From Bacteroidia bacterium (lineage in GTDB: Bacteria; Bacteroidota; Bacteroidia; Bacteroidales; GWF2-35-48): DNA of 53,826 bases. Where the stretch lies: contig JACREX010000079.1 of NCBI GenBank assembly GCA_016212695.1, positions 1 to 53,826 on the forward strand, in the 5' to 3' direction. Positions 10,664-20,400 of the stretch are shown piece by piece. The notes beneath the pieces were generated by a model, which saw only the letters and a program-made list of their open reading frames with translations, made no database searches and was not told where the DNA came from. Position numbers and translations under genes: made by a program. Positions within the stretch are counted from its first letter, which is position 1; each line of letters opens with the position of its first letter.

Positions 10664-11389
10664 TTATCTGCGGAGTTCGAAATTTTTTCCAAGGTAAAGG
10701 TTTCGTACCTGTTCGTCTTCTGACAATTCAATTGAAGTTCCCGATTTCAGAATATCACCCTCATACAGAAGGTATGCTCTATCTGTAATAGAAAGCGTTT
10801 CATGCACATTATGGTCTGTGATCAATATCCCGATATTTTTTTCTTTGAGTTTTGAAACGATTTCCTGTATGTCTTCCACTGCAATCGGGTCAACACCGGC
10901 AAAGGGTTCATCGAGAAGAATGAATTTAGGATTTATAGCAAGAGCCCTTGCTATTTCGGTTCTGCGCCGTTCACCGCCTGACAGTTGAAATCCTTTGCTC
11001 TTTCTAATTTTATGCAAGCCAAATTCAACCAGCAGGTTTTCTAAGCGTTCACGCTGAATTTCTTTTGAATAGCCGGACATTTCGAGTATAGCCCGTATAT
11101 TATCTTCAACGCTCAGTTTCCTGAACACCGATGCTTCCTGAGACAGGTAACCAATACCTTTCTTAGCCCGCTTATACATGGGTTCGCCGGTAATCTCCAT
11201 GTCATCGATAAAAATTTTGCCTGCATTGGATTTTATCAGGCCTACGATTATATAAAACGTGGTGGTTTTTCCGGCGCCGTTAGGGCCTAGCAGGCCAACG
11301 ATCTCGCCCTGTTCCACATTTACTGAAACACTTTTAACTACAGTACGGTTGCCGTATTTTTTTACCAAATCTTCAGCTATCAGCTTCAT
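10664..11389 (-). CDS. lptB: LPS export ABC transporter ATP-binding protein
   Basis: Walker [18 protein letters not shown], signature [16 protein letters not shown], Walker [14 protein letters not shown]. Confidence 0.93.
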   Translation of the reverse strand: MKLIAEDLVKKYGNRTVVKSVSVNVEQGEIVGLLGPNGAGKTTTFYIIVGLIKSNAGKIFIDDMEITGEPMYKRAKKGIGYLSQEASVFRKLSVEDNIRAILEMSGYSKEIQRERLENLLVEFGLHKIRKSKGFQLSGGERRRTEIARALAINPKFILLDEPFAGVDPIAVEDIQEIVSKLKEKNIGILITDHNVHETLSITDRAYLLYEGDILKSGTSIELSEDEQVRNLYLGKNFELRR

Positions 11390-11407
11390 ATCAAAATAAG
11401 GAATGAA

Positions 11408-12037
11408 TTACGGCTTCCCTTTTCTCTTTTTAATCTCATCTCTCACCAGAGAAGCTTTTTCGTACTCCTCATTTTTTATAAACTTGTTGAGCATATTATC
11501 TAATTCGCTGATCGAAAATTCAGCAAATTCATTTTTGCCTTTACCGGCAGCATACGTCTTTTGAGATTTTTCAATTTTCTCAGGATTATTGGAAACATCT
11601 GTCTTTTCGCTTTTTTCATCTTTTTCAAAATTGAGAATAATTCCTGTTTTAGAAAGGATGTCAGAAGTAGTATATATGGGGCATTTGAATTTTAAAGCCA
11701 AAGCAATGGCATCAGAGGTGCGTGAATCAATCTTGATACGCTCATAGCCATTGTCAAAGATAAGGTCTGAATAAAACACGCCTTCTTCAAGTTTACTGAT
11801 ATTAACCTCTATTAGATTTATTCCAAAAGCGCTGGCAAAATCAACAAACAGGTCGTGGGTCAATGGTCGCGGAGGCTTCAGGCTTTCTAATTCAATAGCA
11901 ATCGCCTGCGCTTCTGCGCTTCCGATAATAATGGGGATCCGTTGATTGCTCTCTTCATCAGCCAGTATCAGGGCATATGCTCCCGACTGGGTCTGGCTGT
12001 AAGAAAGCCCTAACACATTTAATTTTATTCTTTTCAT
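11408..12037 (-). CDS. Bifunctional nuclease family protein (DUF151) with C-terminal UVR-like motif
   Basis: LGLSYSQTQSGAYALILADEESNQRIPIIIGSAEAQAIAIELE...RTSDAIALALKFKCPIY; C-terminal EEYEKASLVRDEIKKR. Confidence 0.88.
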   Translation of the reverse strand: MKRIKLNVLGLSYSQTQSGAYALILADEESNQRIPIIIGSAEAQAIAIELESLKPPRPLTHDLFVDFASAFGINLIEVNISKLEEGVFYSDLIFDNGYERIKIDSRTSDAIALALKFKCPIYTTSDILSKTGIILNFEKDEKSEKTDVSNNPEKIEKSQKTYAAGKGKNEFAEFSISELDNMLNKFIKNEEYEKASLVRDEIKKRKGKP

Positions 12038-12109
12038 CTCTCTGCTCTAAAATGGAAAAACTTATAATTTTTCATAACCGTGAATCTGTGAGAAGATTTT
12101 TGTACGGTA

Positions 12110-12216
12110 CATCATTGCGAAGAAACGAAGCGACTGAAGCCTACCTTGCCGATAGGCAGGCAATCTCTTTCATCAAAGGAGATTCCTTCTCCGCCAACTG
12201 GCGGATCGGAATGACG
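12110..12216. repeat. MITE/REP-like palindromic intergenic element
   Basis: Ends CATCATTGCGA / TCGGAATGACG (9/11 inverted match); internal perfect palindrome CCGCCA-AC-TGGCGG (12191-12204) and AATCTC...GAGATT arms; contains GCCTACCTTGCCGATAGGCAGG. Confidence 0.6.
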
Positions 12217-12337
12217 TATTATCTTCACGGATTCAAGATAAATTATAAGTAATAGACAAAAGTAAGGAATAAATCTTGATTAATTAAATATTTTTTCAAC
12301 GATTGTTAAAAATTTATCAAATAATATGGAATAATTC

Positions 12338-12368
12338 TTTGTTTTTTTGTAAACAATTTCTACTTTTG
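12338..12368 (+). promoter_or_regulatory. Bacteroidota-type promoter for rplU-rpmA
   Basis: TTTG (12338-12341), 19 nt spacer, TACTTTTG (12361-12368), matching TTTG-N19-TAnnTTTG. Confidence 0.6.
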
Positions 12369-12397
12369 CAGTCCTTAAATAAAAAATATATTTAATA

Positions 12398-12709
12398 ATG
12401 TACGCAATTGTAGATATAGCAGGACAACAATTCAAGGTTGAAAAAGACAAGAAAATATTCGTCCACAGGTTAGAAGGAACTGTTGATTCGCAGGTGGTTT
12501 TCGATAAGGTTTTGCTCATCGAAAACGATACCAATGTTTCAGTCGGAACCCCGGTTGTTCAGAACGCAAAAGTAGAAGCTAAGATACTGGGCCATCTAAA
12601 AGGCGATAAAGTTTTAGTATTCAAAAAAACCAAAAGAAAAGGGTATCAGAAGATGAATGGCCATCGCCAGCAGTTCACACAGATACAGATTGAAAATATT
12701 GTTTCATAA
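12398..12709 (+). CDS. rplU: 50S ribosomal protein L21
   Basis: [25 protein letters not shown]...[30 protein letters not shown]. Confidence 0.95.
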   Translation: MYAIVDIAGQQFKVEKDKKIFVHRLEGTVDSQVVFDKVLLIENDTNVSVGTPVVQNAKVEAKILGHLKGDKVLVFKKTKRKGYQKMNGHRQQFTQIQIENIVS

Positions 12710-12725
12710 TTATAAACTTACTATT

Positions 12726-12989
12726 ATGGCACATAAAAAAGGAGCAGGCAGTTCACAGAACGGAAGAGAATCGCACAGTAAACGGTTAGGCGTTAAAATA
12801 TTCGGCGGAGAAACCGTAAAAGCAGGAAATATTCTTGTTCGCCAGAGAGGCACGGTGCATCACCCGGGCGTCAATGTCGGTATGGGTAAAGACCACACAC
12901 TTTTTGCACTGATAGACGGTATCGCTGAATTCAAGGTAACCCGAAACGACAGATCCATTGTTTATGTAAAACCTGTTGTACAGGCTTAA
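12726..12989 (+). CDS. rpmA: 50S ribosomal protein L27
   Basis: [62 protein letters not shown]; start is internal to the listed ORF. Confidence 0.95.
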   Translation: MAHKKGAGSSQNGRESHSKRLGVKIFGGETVKAGNILVRQRGTVHHPGVNVGMGKDHTLFALIDGIAEFKVTRNDRSIVYVKPVVQA

Positions 12990-13243
12990 ATAACATATTC
13001 CATGCAATCATATAATCTCCTGGATATTTCCAAACAGGAAGTTTCAGGAGATTTTTATTTTGTATTGATTAAATATTTTACAGTTCAGCAAATAATAATA
13101 TTCACACAAAGACGAAAAAAAATTGCACGCCAAGTCGCCAAGTACGCTAAGTTTTATATAGGCAAAAATATTTCCTTTGCGAACCTGCCTACCGCAGGCA
13201 AGCTTTGCGGCATTGCGTGAAAAAAAAATTAAGAACGATATTT

Positions 13244-13621
13244 ATGAGTGAAAACGAAATAGCTAAAATATTAGTTAATATATTTTTAAAAATCCATCGA
13301 ACATTAGGACCTGGTTTACTCGAATCAGTTTATGAAGCAGCAATTTGTTACGAGTTAGATAAATTGGAAATTAAATATGCAAGACAGCAAGGGATTGAGG
13401 TAGTTTATGAAAACATAAAATTGGATTTGGGCTTCAGGGCTGACATTATTGTCGAAAATAAAATTATTATTGAAATTAAATCTGTTGAAACATTAGCCCC
13501 CGTCCATCATAAACAATTGTTAACTTATTTGAGGTTGACAAATTTAAAATTAGGTCTGCTTGTAAATTTTAATGTTGCTTTGATAAAAGACGGTATTACA
13601 AGAATAGTTAATCAATTATAA
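13244..13621 (+). CDS. GxxExxY protein
   Basis: MSENEIAKILVNIFLKIHRTLGPGLLESVYEAAICYELDKLEIKYARQQGIEVVYENIKLDLGFRADIIVENKIIIEIKSVE: GPGLLESVYE core motif. Confidence 0.88.
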   Translation: MSENEIAKILVNIFLKIHRTLGPGLLESVYEAAICYELDKLEIKYARQQGIEVVYENIKLDLGFRADIIVENKIIIEIKSVETLAPVHHKQLLTYLRLTNLKLGLLVNFNVALIKDGITRIVNQL

Positions 13622-13690
13622 ATCTTTGCGAGCTTTGCGCCTTAGCGTGAAAAAATGGTAATCTTAATAATTAATTAAAAAAGTAAAACT

Positions 13691-14965
13691 ATGCTAAGCA
13701 TTAAATACATCCAGGAAAATAAAGAAAAAGTTCTTGAACGATTAGGTATAAAAAATTTCAAAGGCGAAGAAATCATTGATAAAGCGCTTGAACTTGACAA
13801 CCTCAGAAAAACCACACAGGCCGAACTTGACAGGCAACTGGCAGAAGCCAATAACCTTGCCAAGATCATCGGCTCATTATTCAAGGAAGGCAAGACCCGG
13901 GAAGCGAATGAAGCAAAACAGAAAACAGCCCAACTGAAAGAATCTACAAAAGAACTCGGATTAAAACTTGAATCTGCCGAAAAGGAGTTAAACCTTGTTT
14001 TAGTGCAGATACCCAACCTTCCGCATGAATCCGTTCCTGCAGGAAAAGGCGCTGAAGATAATTGTATTGTAAAGACTCACGGAGAAATTCCCGTGATGGA
14101 TAACACTGCCCTTCCCCACTGGGACCTTGCAAAAAAATATGATATCATTGATTTTGAAACGGGCGTGAAAATTACCGGCGCAGGATTTCCGGTTTATAAA
14201 GGGAAAGGCGCTAAGTTACAACGTGCATTGATTAATTTCTTTCTCGATGAAGCGGAAAAAGCCGGTTTCTTCGAAGTGCAGCCCCCTATCATGGTCAATG
14301 AGGATTCAGGCTTTGGCACCGGTCAATTGCCCGACAAAGAGGGGCAGATGTATCATGCAGAAATTGATAATTTGTATTTGGTTCCAACAGCAGAGGTTCC
14401 TGTTACCAATATTTTCAGAGACGTTATATTAAACAGAAAAGACCTTCCTGTTAAATATACTGCATATACCCCCTGCTTCAGAAGAGAGGCCGGATCTTAC
14501 GGAAAAGATGTGCGCGGGCTGAACCGCCTGCATCAGTTCGACAAAGTGGAGATCGTATGTATAGACCATCCTGAAAATTCTTACCATACTTTGGAAGAAA
14601 TGGTGAAGCATGCGGAGAGCCTTATATTTAAACTGGAACTTCCTTACAGGATCGTAAAACTGTGCGGCGGAGACATGAGTTTCACCTCTGCCCTCACCTA
14701 CGATTTTGAAGTGTATTCCGGAGCGCAAAAAAAATGGCTCGAAGTAAGTTCTGTTTCTAACTTTGAATCGTTCCAGGCAAACCGTTTGAAGTTGCGGTTT
14801 AAAGACGATAACGACAAAAGAAACCAACTCGCTCATACGCTCAACGGAAGCGCGCTGGCTTTGCCGAGAATCGTAGCTGCGTTACTTGAAAATAATCAAA
14901 CTGCTGAAGGGATAAAAATTCCTAAGGTATTAGTTCCTTATACAAAGTTTGAAATGATCAATTAA
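13691..14965 (+). CDS. serS: Seryl-tRNA synthetase
   Basis: N-terminal coiled coil, class II motifs including VPTAEVPVTNIF, TPCFRREAGSYGKDVRGLNRLHQFDKVE, LNGSALALPRIVAALLENNQ. Confidence 0.95.
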   Translation: MLSIKYIQENKEKVLERLGIKNFKGEEIIDKALELDNLRKTTQAELDRQLAEANNLAKIIGSLFKEGKTREANEAKQKTAQLKESTKELGLKLESAEKELNLVLVQIPNLPHESVPAGKGAEDNCIVKTHGEIPVMDNTALPHWDLAKKYDIIDFETGVKITGAGFPVYKGKGAKLQRALINFFLDEAEKAGFFEVQPPIMVNEDSGFGTGQLPDKEGQMYHAEIDNLYLVPTAEVPVTNIFRDVILNRKDLPVKYTAYTPCFRREAGSYGKDVRGLNRLHQFDKVEIVCIDHPENSYHTLEEMVKHAESLIFKLELPYRIVKLCGGDMSFTSALTYDFEVYSGAQKKWLEVSSVSNFESFQANRLKLRFKDDNDKRNQLAHTLNGSALALPRIVAALLENNQTAEGIKIPKVLVPYTKFEMIN

Positions 14966-15804
14966 AATTTCATTTTGATACCGAGGTTCAATCCAAAACT
15001 GCTGAACGGCATTTTAAAACCCTGCTCTTTTGACGGCTCTCCATCACTTGGGTTATTATTGGAATTGGTTTCATAATCATACAGAAACTCGGTTTCTTTT
15101 TCACGGGTTGTTGCGTCAGGCAGCAAATCCGTTCCGTTATGCGAGTACTTAAGAAGTTTGCCTTTTTTGGGACCATAAGATAATGCATTCATATTAAGTT
15201 CAGCAAAAACCCCAATTTTATTTGACATCTGATAAAGAACGCCCAATGCCGAATTAAATCCAAATGCAAGGCCGCTGTAATATTTCTCCACGGTAATATC
15301 CTGATCGCCATCATAGTCGGTATCGTTTTCTTCGATCTTAAAAGAAGGCAACCCGATTATCAAACCCATTCTTGCATACGGATTAATTTTATTCATACCG
15401 CTCTCTACAACAACAGAAGGCGTGAATGCCAGCATGGCTCCTTTGAAGTTATTAATATCTGTAGACGTTTTTCCTGATGAATTTGTTGACTTGTCAGTAG
15501 TCTCAGTACTTAAACCGACCAGATATGAAATACCCAATTCTGCTCCTATATTCTTGTTTAACATATAGCCGGGCGCTATTTCCACCGGAATACCTTTACC
15601 AAATGACAGATTACGTGAATCATATTTACGATTTGTATTCGAAGATGAACTTGTAAAAGTTTCATCGAATACCGAATAAGAAGCCAAAGGCAAACTGATT
15701 CCCAGACTTGCTCTCACATAGGGCCCCTGAGAAAATGCATTACTATTGAAAGACAAAATGCTTATCAACACGAAAGCAATAACACACAAAGAAGTTGTTT
15801 TCAT
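14962..15804 (-). CDS. Outer-membrane beta-barrel protein
   Basis: Signal peptide; repeated amphipathic beta strands; terminal aromatic-rich strand 'FSSFGLNLGIKMKF'. Confidence 0.7.
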   Translation of the reverse strand: MKTTSLCVIAFVLISILSFNSNAFSQGPYVRASLGISLPLASYSVFDETFTSSSSNTNRKYDSRNLSFGKGIPVEIAPGYMLNKNIGAELGISYLVGLSTETTDKSTNSSGKTSTDINNFKGAMLAFTPSVVVESGMNKINPYARMGLIIGLPSFKIEENDTDYDGDQDITVEKYYSGLAFGFNSALGVLYQMSNKIGVFAELNMNALSYGPKKGKLLKYSHNGTDLLPDATTREKETEFLYDYETNSNNNPSDGEPSKEQGFKMPFSSFGLNLGIKMKF

Positions 15805-15960
15805 AATTATTAAATTTAAATGATTATTTTTTATACTGCAAAATTATACAATCGATCTGTATTTTCAAAGAAAGCATTTTATTAATTCCGGAACGGGCAA
15901 TACAAAAAAGCTCCGTAATTTGATATTGCAAGACAAAGTAAAAAATAGCAATACCAATTA

Positions 15961-17202
15961 TTATTGAATGATGATTTTTTCTGTTCTTATAAAATTATCT
16001 CCTTTTATTTTTAACAGGTAAAACCCTTTCCCTATTCCTGTGAGATTAATTCTGTCGTCAATATCCGTTTTCATACGCTGCGAGTAAACCAATTTACCGC
16101 AATAATCAAATATTTCGACAGAGATATTTTTTGGATAATTATTCATGCCGAAAGAAATTTTGATTTCATTACTGGCAGGATTTGGAGAAACAACAATCTT
16201 TTGATTGCTTTGATTATTCCTGACAGAAGTGGTTTCACATATCCAATCGTGAAGATGTGTTGTCACATAACCGAGCACGGTATCCATATACAGCAGATAA
16301 CTTCCGCCTGCATTCTGATCGTAGGGGATATGCTGCTTTCCCCAGAAAGTATAAAAGGGATTTTCAATTCCGATGTGCTGCATCCTCAAATTAACTGAAG
16401 CGCTTCCATCCACTTCCATAATGGGAACAATCATGGTGATCGTTGCAGTACCATACGGCACTTCGGTATCTAAGTTGCCATGCATGCTGACAGCCGGAAT
16501 ATTTCCGGGCTCAATCCATGTTGTATCTGCTATGGCGCCGCATAAATTTACCACATAATTCACTTCTGTAGAATATCCCGGATTTCCGCTATTCCCTTCC
16601 ATTCCGCCAAGTCCGGTCGTATCAATATATGTGGGCACTTCAGAAACTTTATCAAGGTATGCCACATGCAAGGCAGTTATGGCGCCGGCAGAACTTCCGC
16701 CTGCAATGATCATATCCGGATCTATCTTATATGTATTTGCAGTTGCAGCATCTTTTCTGAAATACCGGATGGCAGCTTTATAATCATGATACGCCCGCAA
16801 TACGGCATAGGTAAATTCCCTGGGCGCATTCTGCATGACTAAAGTATAATTCACGCCAACCCTGTAATCAATAGCTGCGGCCACATATCCCAGGGATGCA
16901 AAATGAGTGCACAACTGCACCATGGTCAGTTCAGCTTTATTTTCCTGTATAAAACTTCCCTTGGGTGCAAAAATAATCAACGGCCGTTCAGCGAGAGTAT
17001 CACCTGTGGGAGTATAAATATCCATCATCAAATCCCGCGCTGTACCATTATAATTAAAGTTATGGCCGTAGAGAACATTGGATGTCACCGTAACCCCAAA
17101 AAGGCTGTCGAGGTACCTGCCACCGGAGCAGTCGAACTGCTGCGCAAATAACACCAGGCTTTGCAGTGTTATTATCAAAATGGTGATATTTGATTTTTTC
17201 AT
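15961..17202 (-). CDS. Secreted alpha/beta hydrolase (esterase-like) with T9SS type A C-terminal sorting domain
   Basis: 'IIAGGSSAGAITALHVAYL' GxSxG nucleophile; C-terminal 'VVSPNPASNEIKISFG...GIGKGFYLLKIKGDNFIRTEKIIIQ'. Confidence 0.85.
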   Translation of the reverse strand: MKKSNITILIITLQSLVLFAQQFDCSGGRYLDSLFGVTVTSNVLYGHNFNYNGTARDLMMDIYTPTGDTLAERPLIIFAPKGSFIQENKAELTMVQLCTHFASLGYVAAAIDYRVGVNYTLVMQNAPREFTYAVLRAYHDYKAAIRYFRKDAATANTYKIDPDMIIAGGSSAGAITALHVAYLDKVSEVPTYIDTTGLGGMEGNSGNPGYSTEVNYVVNLCGAIADTTWIEPGNIPAVSMHGNLDTEVPYGTATITMIVPIMEVDGSASVNLRMQHIGIENPFYTFWGKQHIPYDQNAGGSYLLYMDTVLGYVTTHLHDWICETTSVRNNQSNQKIVVSPNPASNEIKISFGMNNYPKNISVEIFDYCGKLVYSQRMKTDIDDRINLTGIGKGFYLLKIKGDNFIRTEKIIIQ

Positions 17203-17300
17203 AGGATGGTTTTTTACAAATATAATAAATATTCCTAAACAATACTTCGGTAATTTTTTTTAATGAAGGGCTAAAACCCTTGGTATTTCTTCGTTTTATC

Positions 17301-17330
17301 AATTACCCCGACCTTAAGGTCGGGGTAATT
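17301..17330. repeat. 30-bp perfect palindrome
   Basis: AATTACCCCGACCTTAAGGTCGGGGTAATT is identical to its reverse complement. Confidence 0.9.
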
Positions 17331-17358
17331 CAAAACGCTCACGAATAGCGGGCTTTAG

Positions 17359-17395
17359 CCCACGATGAGTAGCGTTGCCACCACGTGGCTCACGC
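17359..17395 (+). repeat. 37-bp dispersed repeat, copy 1
   Basis: CCCACGATGAGTAGCGTTGCCACCACGTGGCTCACGC; an inverted copy at 34591-34627 differs at 2 positions. Confidence 0.8.
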
Positions 17396-17495
17396 TAAAA
17401 TAACCCCAAAAATTACCGAACTATTCCTAAAACGATTTAGATTTTAATAAATATTTTAAAGCAGTTTTTGAATTACTTTGAAAAGTTGAATCGTT

Positions 17496-20400
17496 TTATA
17501 GTTTTTTAGCGGGAATGATTGCATTCCAATATCTGCGGGCGAGTTCTCCGAAGGTATTAAAATCTTCCCTGTAGAATAAACCCATTCCCTGCGTATAGGG
17601 CGAGTTGTTCATCACATTATCGTTTGCCTTGGTGAATGCTTTTACACGGAGTTTTCCGTTCTTTGTAATCTTATAAGCGATGTCGAAATCCCCTACGACT
17701 CCGCTTGAACTGGCCTTTTGCTGGCCAATACCCACATTGCCGTTAATCGTAACACGGTCGTTTAGTACCTGGGTGGATAATGCCACTTCCACCTGGTCGC
17801 TGCTGATTTCATCTCCGGGGCGGTAATTGACGCCGATATCAAAATCATTGCTGATCTGGGAGAGCCAATGGCTGAGCTGGTTCGAAAGCAGTTCGCTGGA
17901 GGTTACCCCGCCTACGCTGGAAGATCTTTTTGTTTCATTGGCAGTGCTTCCCTTCATGGTTTCAGGCGTCATAAAACGGTTTAATATAAGCAATGAAAGG
18001 AACTGTTTGTTTTTCTCATCCGAAGAAAGGGAACTCAGTATAGTCTTGGTTTTTTCATCGGCAGTCGGTAAATCAATATCAAAAGTGATGATCGGTTCCA
18101 TTAGTTTATTGGTCATGGAAAGCAGGCATTCCGTAGGCGAACGTTTTTTATACACATCGCTGGTGTCGAGCACCATGTCGTATAACGGGGCTTTGAGTTT
18201 ATACACGGCTTTCAGGTCAACAGTAGCATCAAGCGGATCGCCGTTCCACGAGATGTAACCGCCCTTTTGAACATCGAATTTTTTATTGATAATATTTTGC
18301 AGAGTAAACAGGTAATCGCCCCGGTCTATCACAAAATCGCCATACATATTAAATTTGCCCAGCGTATTAATTTCAATCTTCAGATTGGAAGATCCGCGGC
18401 CTTTAATAAGGTCTCCCGTCTTGGCGTCAAAAACAATCTGCGCTTCAGCATCCGGCGTGATCTCAAGATCGAAATTCAATGTGACGCCTGAAATATTTAC
18501 TTTTTCACCTTTCGCATTTTTCGTTGAATCCTTTTTTTCCTGTTTATTTATAAAGGTTATAAAGTCGCTTTCCGTAGCCTCGCTGGTGGATGTGAGCGGT
18601 ATATAGAAATACGTGTCTTTTTCGGTTTTTGCAGCGATATCAACCACTATATTTTCGGGGCTGCCTTGTATTTTAAATACTCCGGTCATATAGGCCGTAC
18701 CGTAAAATGCGTCGTTGTCTGCTTCCTCGGTATTCAGAAACATAAAAGCATTGTCTGTTGTATTCATAATAAGATCAAGCCGGATGTCCTGGAAATTATG
18801 ATGTTTAACGGAACCGTTCAGCACAAGCATTTTCCAGTTCGGATCGAAAATATTAAACTCTTCGAATTTGATCTCATTATTTGTGATTTGAACTGTATTT
18901 TTTATGCAATACCGGACCTTTGAAAAATCAAGCGTAAAATACGTTTCCAAGATATCCAGGCTGCCTTCGATAAGAGGTTTGTCGGCGGTTCCTGAAACTG
19001 TAAAATTACCGTTTACCTCGCCTTTTAATCCGGAGACGATCCCGGTAAGAAAGGGTTGCAGAATATTCAGTTTAAGCCGGTTCAGATTAATATCAAAAGC
19101 TATCTGTTTAGTAACTGGCGAATAATCTCCGTTAATAGTAAGGGTTTTTACTTTTCCAATCTTGGTGTATACCTGCAGCGCTATCTTCTTCGTTTCTTCG
19201 TTCCAGTTTGTTTTTACAAATGTATTGCCAAGCATTTCCTGGTTAAAGGTAAAACCTTTTATACTGATATCGGAATTGAAAAGTACTTTATTATATACAT
19301 CATTTACATTTGCATAACCGTCTAATCTTCCGGTAATTTTCGGGCCGCTAGTACCCAACATAGCGCTAAGACCGGCAAGGTCAATTTTATTGAAAAAAAT
19401 TGAAAGTGTGTCGGATGGTTTTTGTGATACTTTGCCGTTAATGTTCAGGAATTGATACCTGTTTTGAATTTTCAGGTTCTCAATTTTTATTGCCGAGGTA
19501 TCAATTTGTATTTTCGATTCATCTAATTTCCATGCCACATCGCCAAGAATAAATTCAGAGGGCTCAATCTCAATATTGATAATCGTATTTTTATGATTTT
19601 CGGGTTTTGTAAAATAAGCAAGCATAGACAGGTTCACCCCGAATTCCGCCGAATCCCTGTTATGATTATTGGCTGCTATATAAATACTGTCGTTGCGGAT
19701 ATCCGCATTCAGACTCAGATTTTCCACCTTCAGCCCCGCTGCATTGATCCGGTTCCCTTCAATATTTACCGAAAGCGCATTGTTTGCCGTGAATGCATCG
19801 AGATACAGGTTTGTTATGATATTATCTCCGGATACGATCTCAGGAATGGTGCCTTTAAAAGCAAACTGATGCGTGGCAGAATTGAATGTACCCGAAATCC
19901 TTGTCCTGGGATTTAATTTAAGTGCAGGCGCAAACAATTTACAAATTTCGTCGGTTCGTTTGATTTTGATGTCGAATTTAATATTATTAACCGTCGTGTC
20001 GGTCTGTGCCACATAATTCGGCGACGCAAACGAAGGAAGATATTTATACACTAAATTTGACAAAGAACCGATAAGGGGCTGTAATTTATATTGCCCGATA
20101 AGGTCCACATCCAGGAGGTCGGAGGCAAGACTCACTTTCCTGTAGGAATTATAATCGTTCAGGTTTAAAACAAAATCCTGCATGGAGATCGATCCTTTCT
20201 GGTTTGCATAATACACTTTGGCAAGAACCAACTTCCCGGTAAGATCATCCGCATTGCTGCCTTTCAGGTCTGCATTAAGTTGCAGGCTCGCCAAACTCAT
20301 GGTATCCGAAGGATTCAGTTTTAACCGTTTCAGGTCGGCCCGGTCAACATTCAGTGTCATATTGATTGCAGCTTGTTTATCCAATTCTCCTTTGGCATCA

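Noticed and set aside
14988-15188. ORF MHYLMVPKKANF... as a separate gene
   Set aside because: Overlaps the outer-membrane beta-barrel gene on the same strand in another frame; no independent support.
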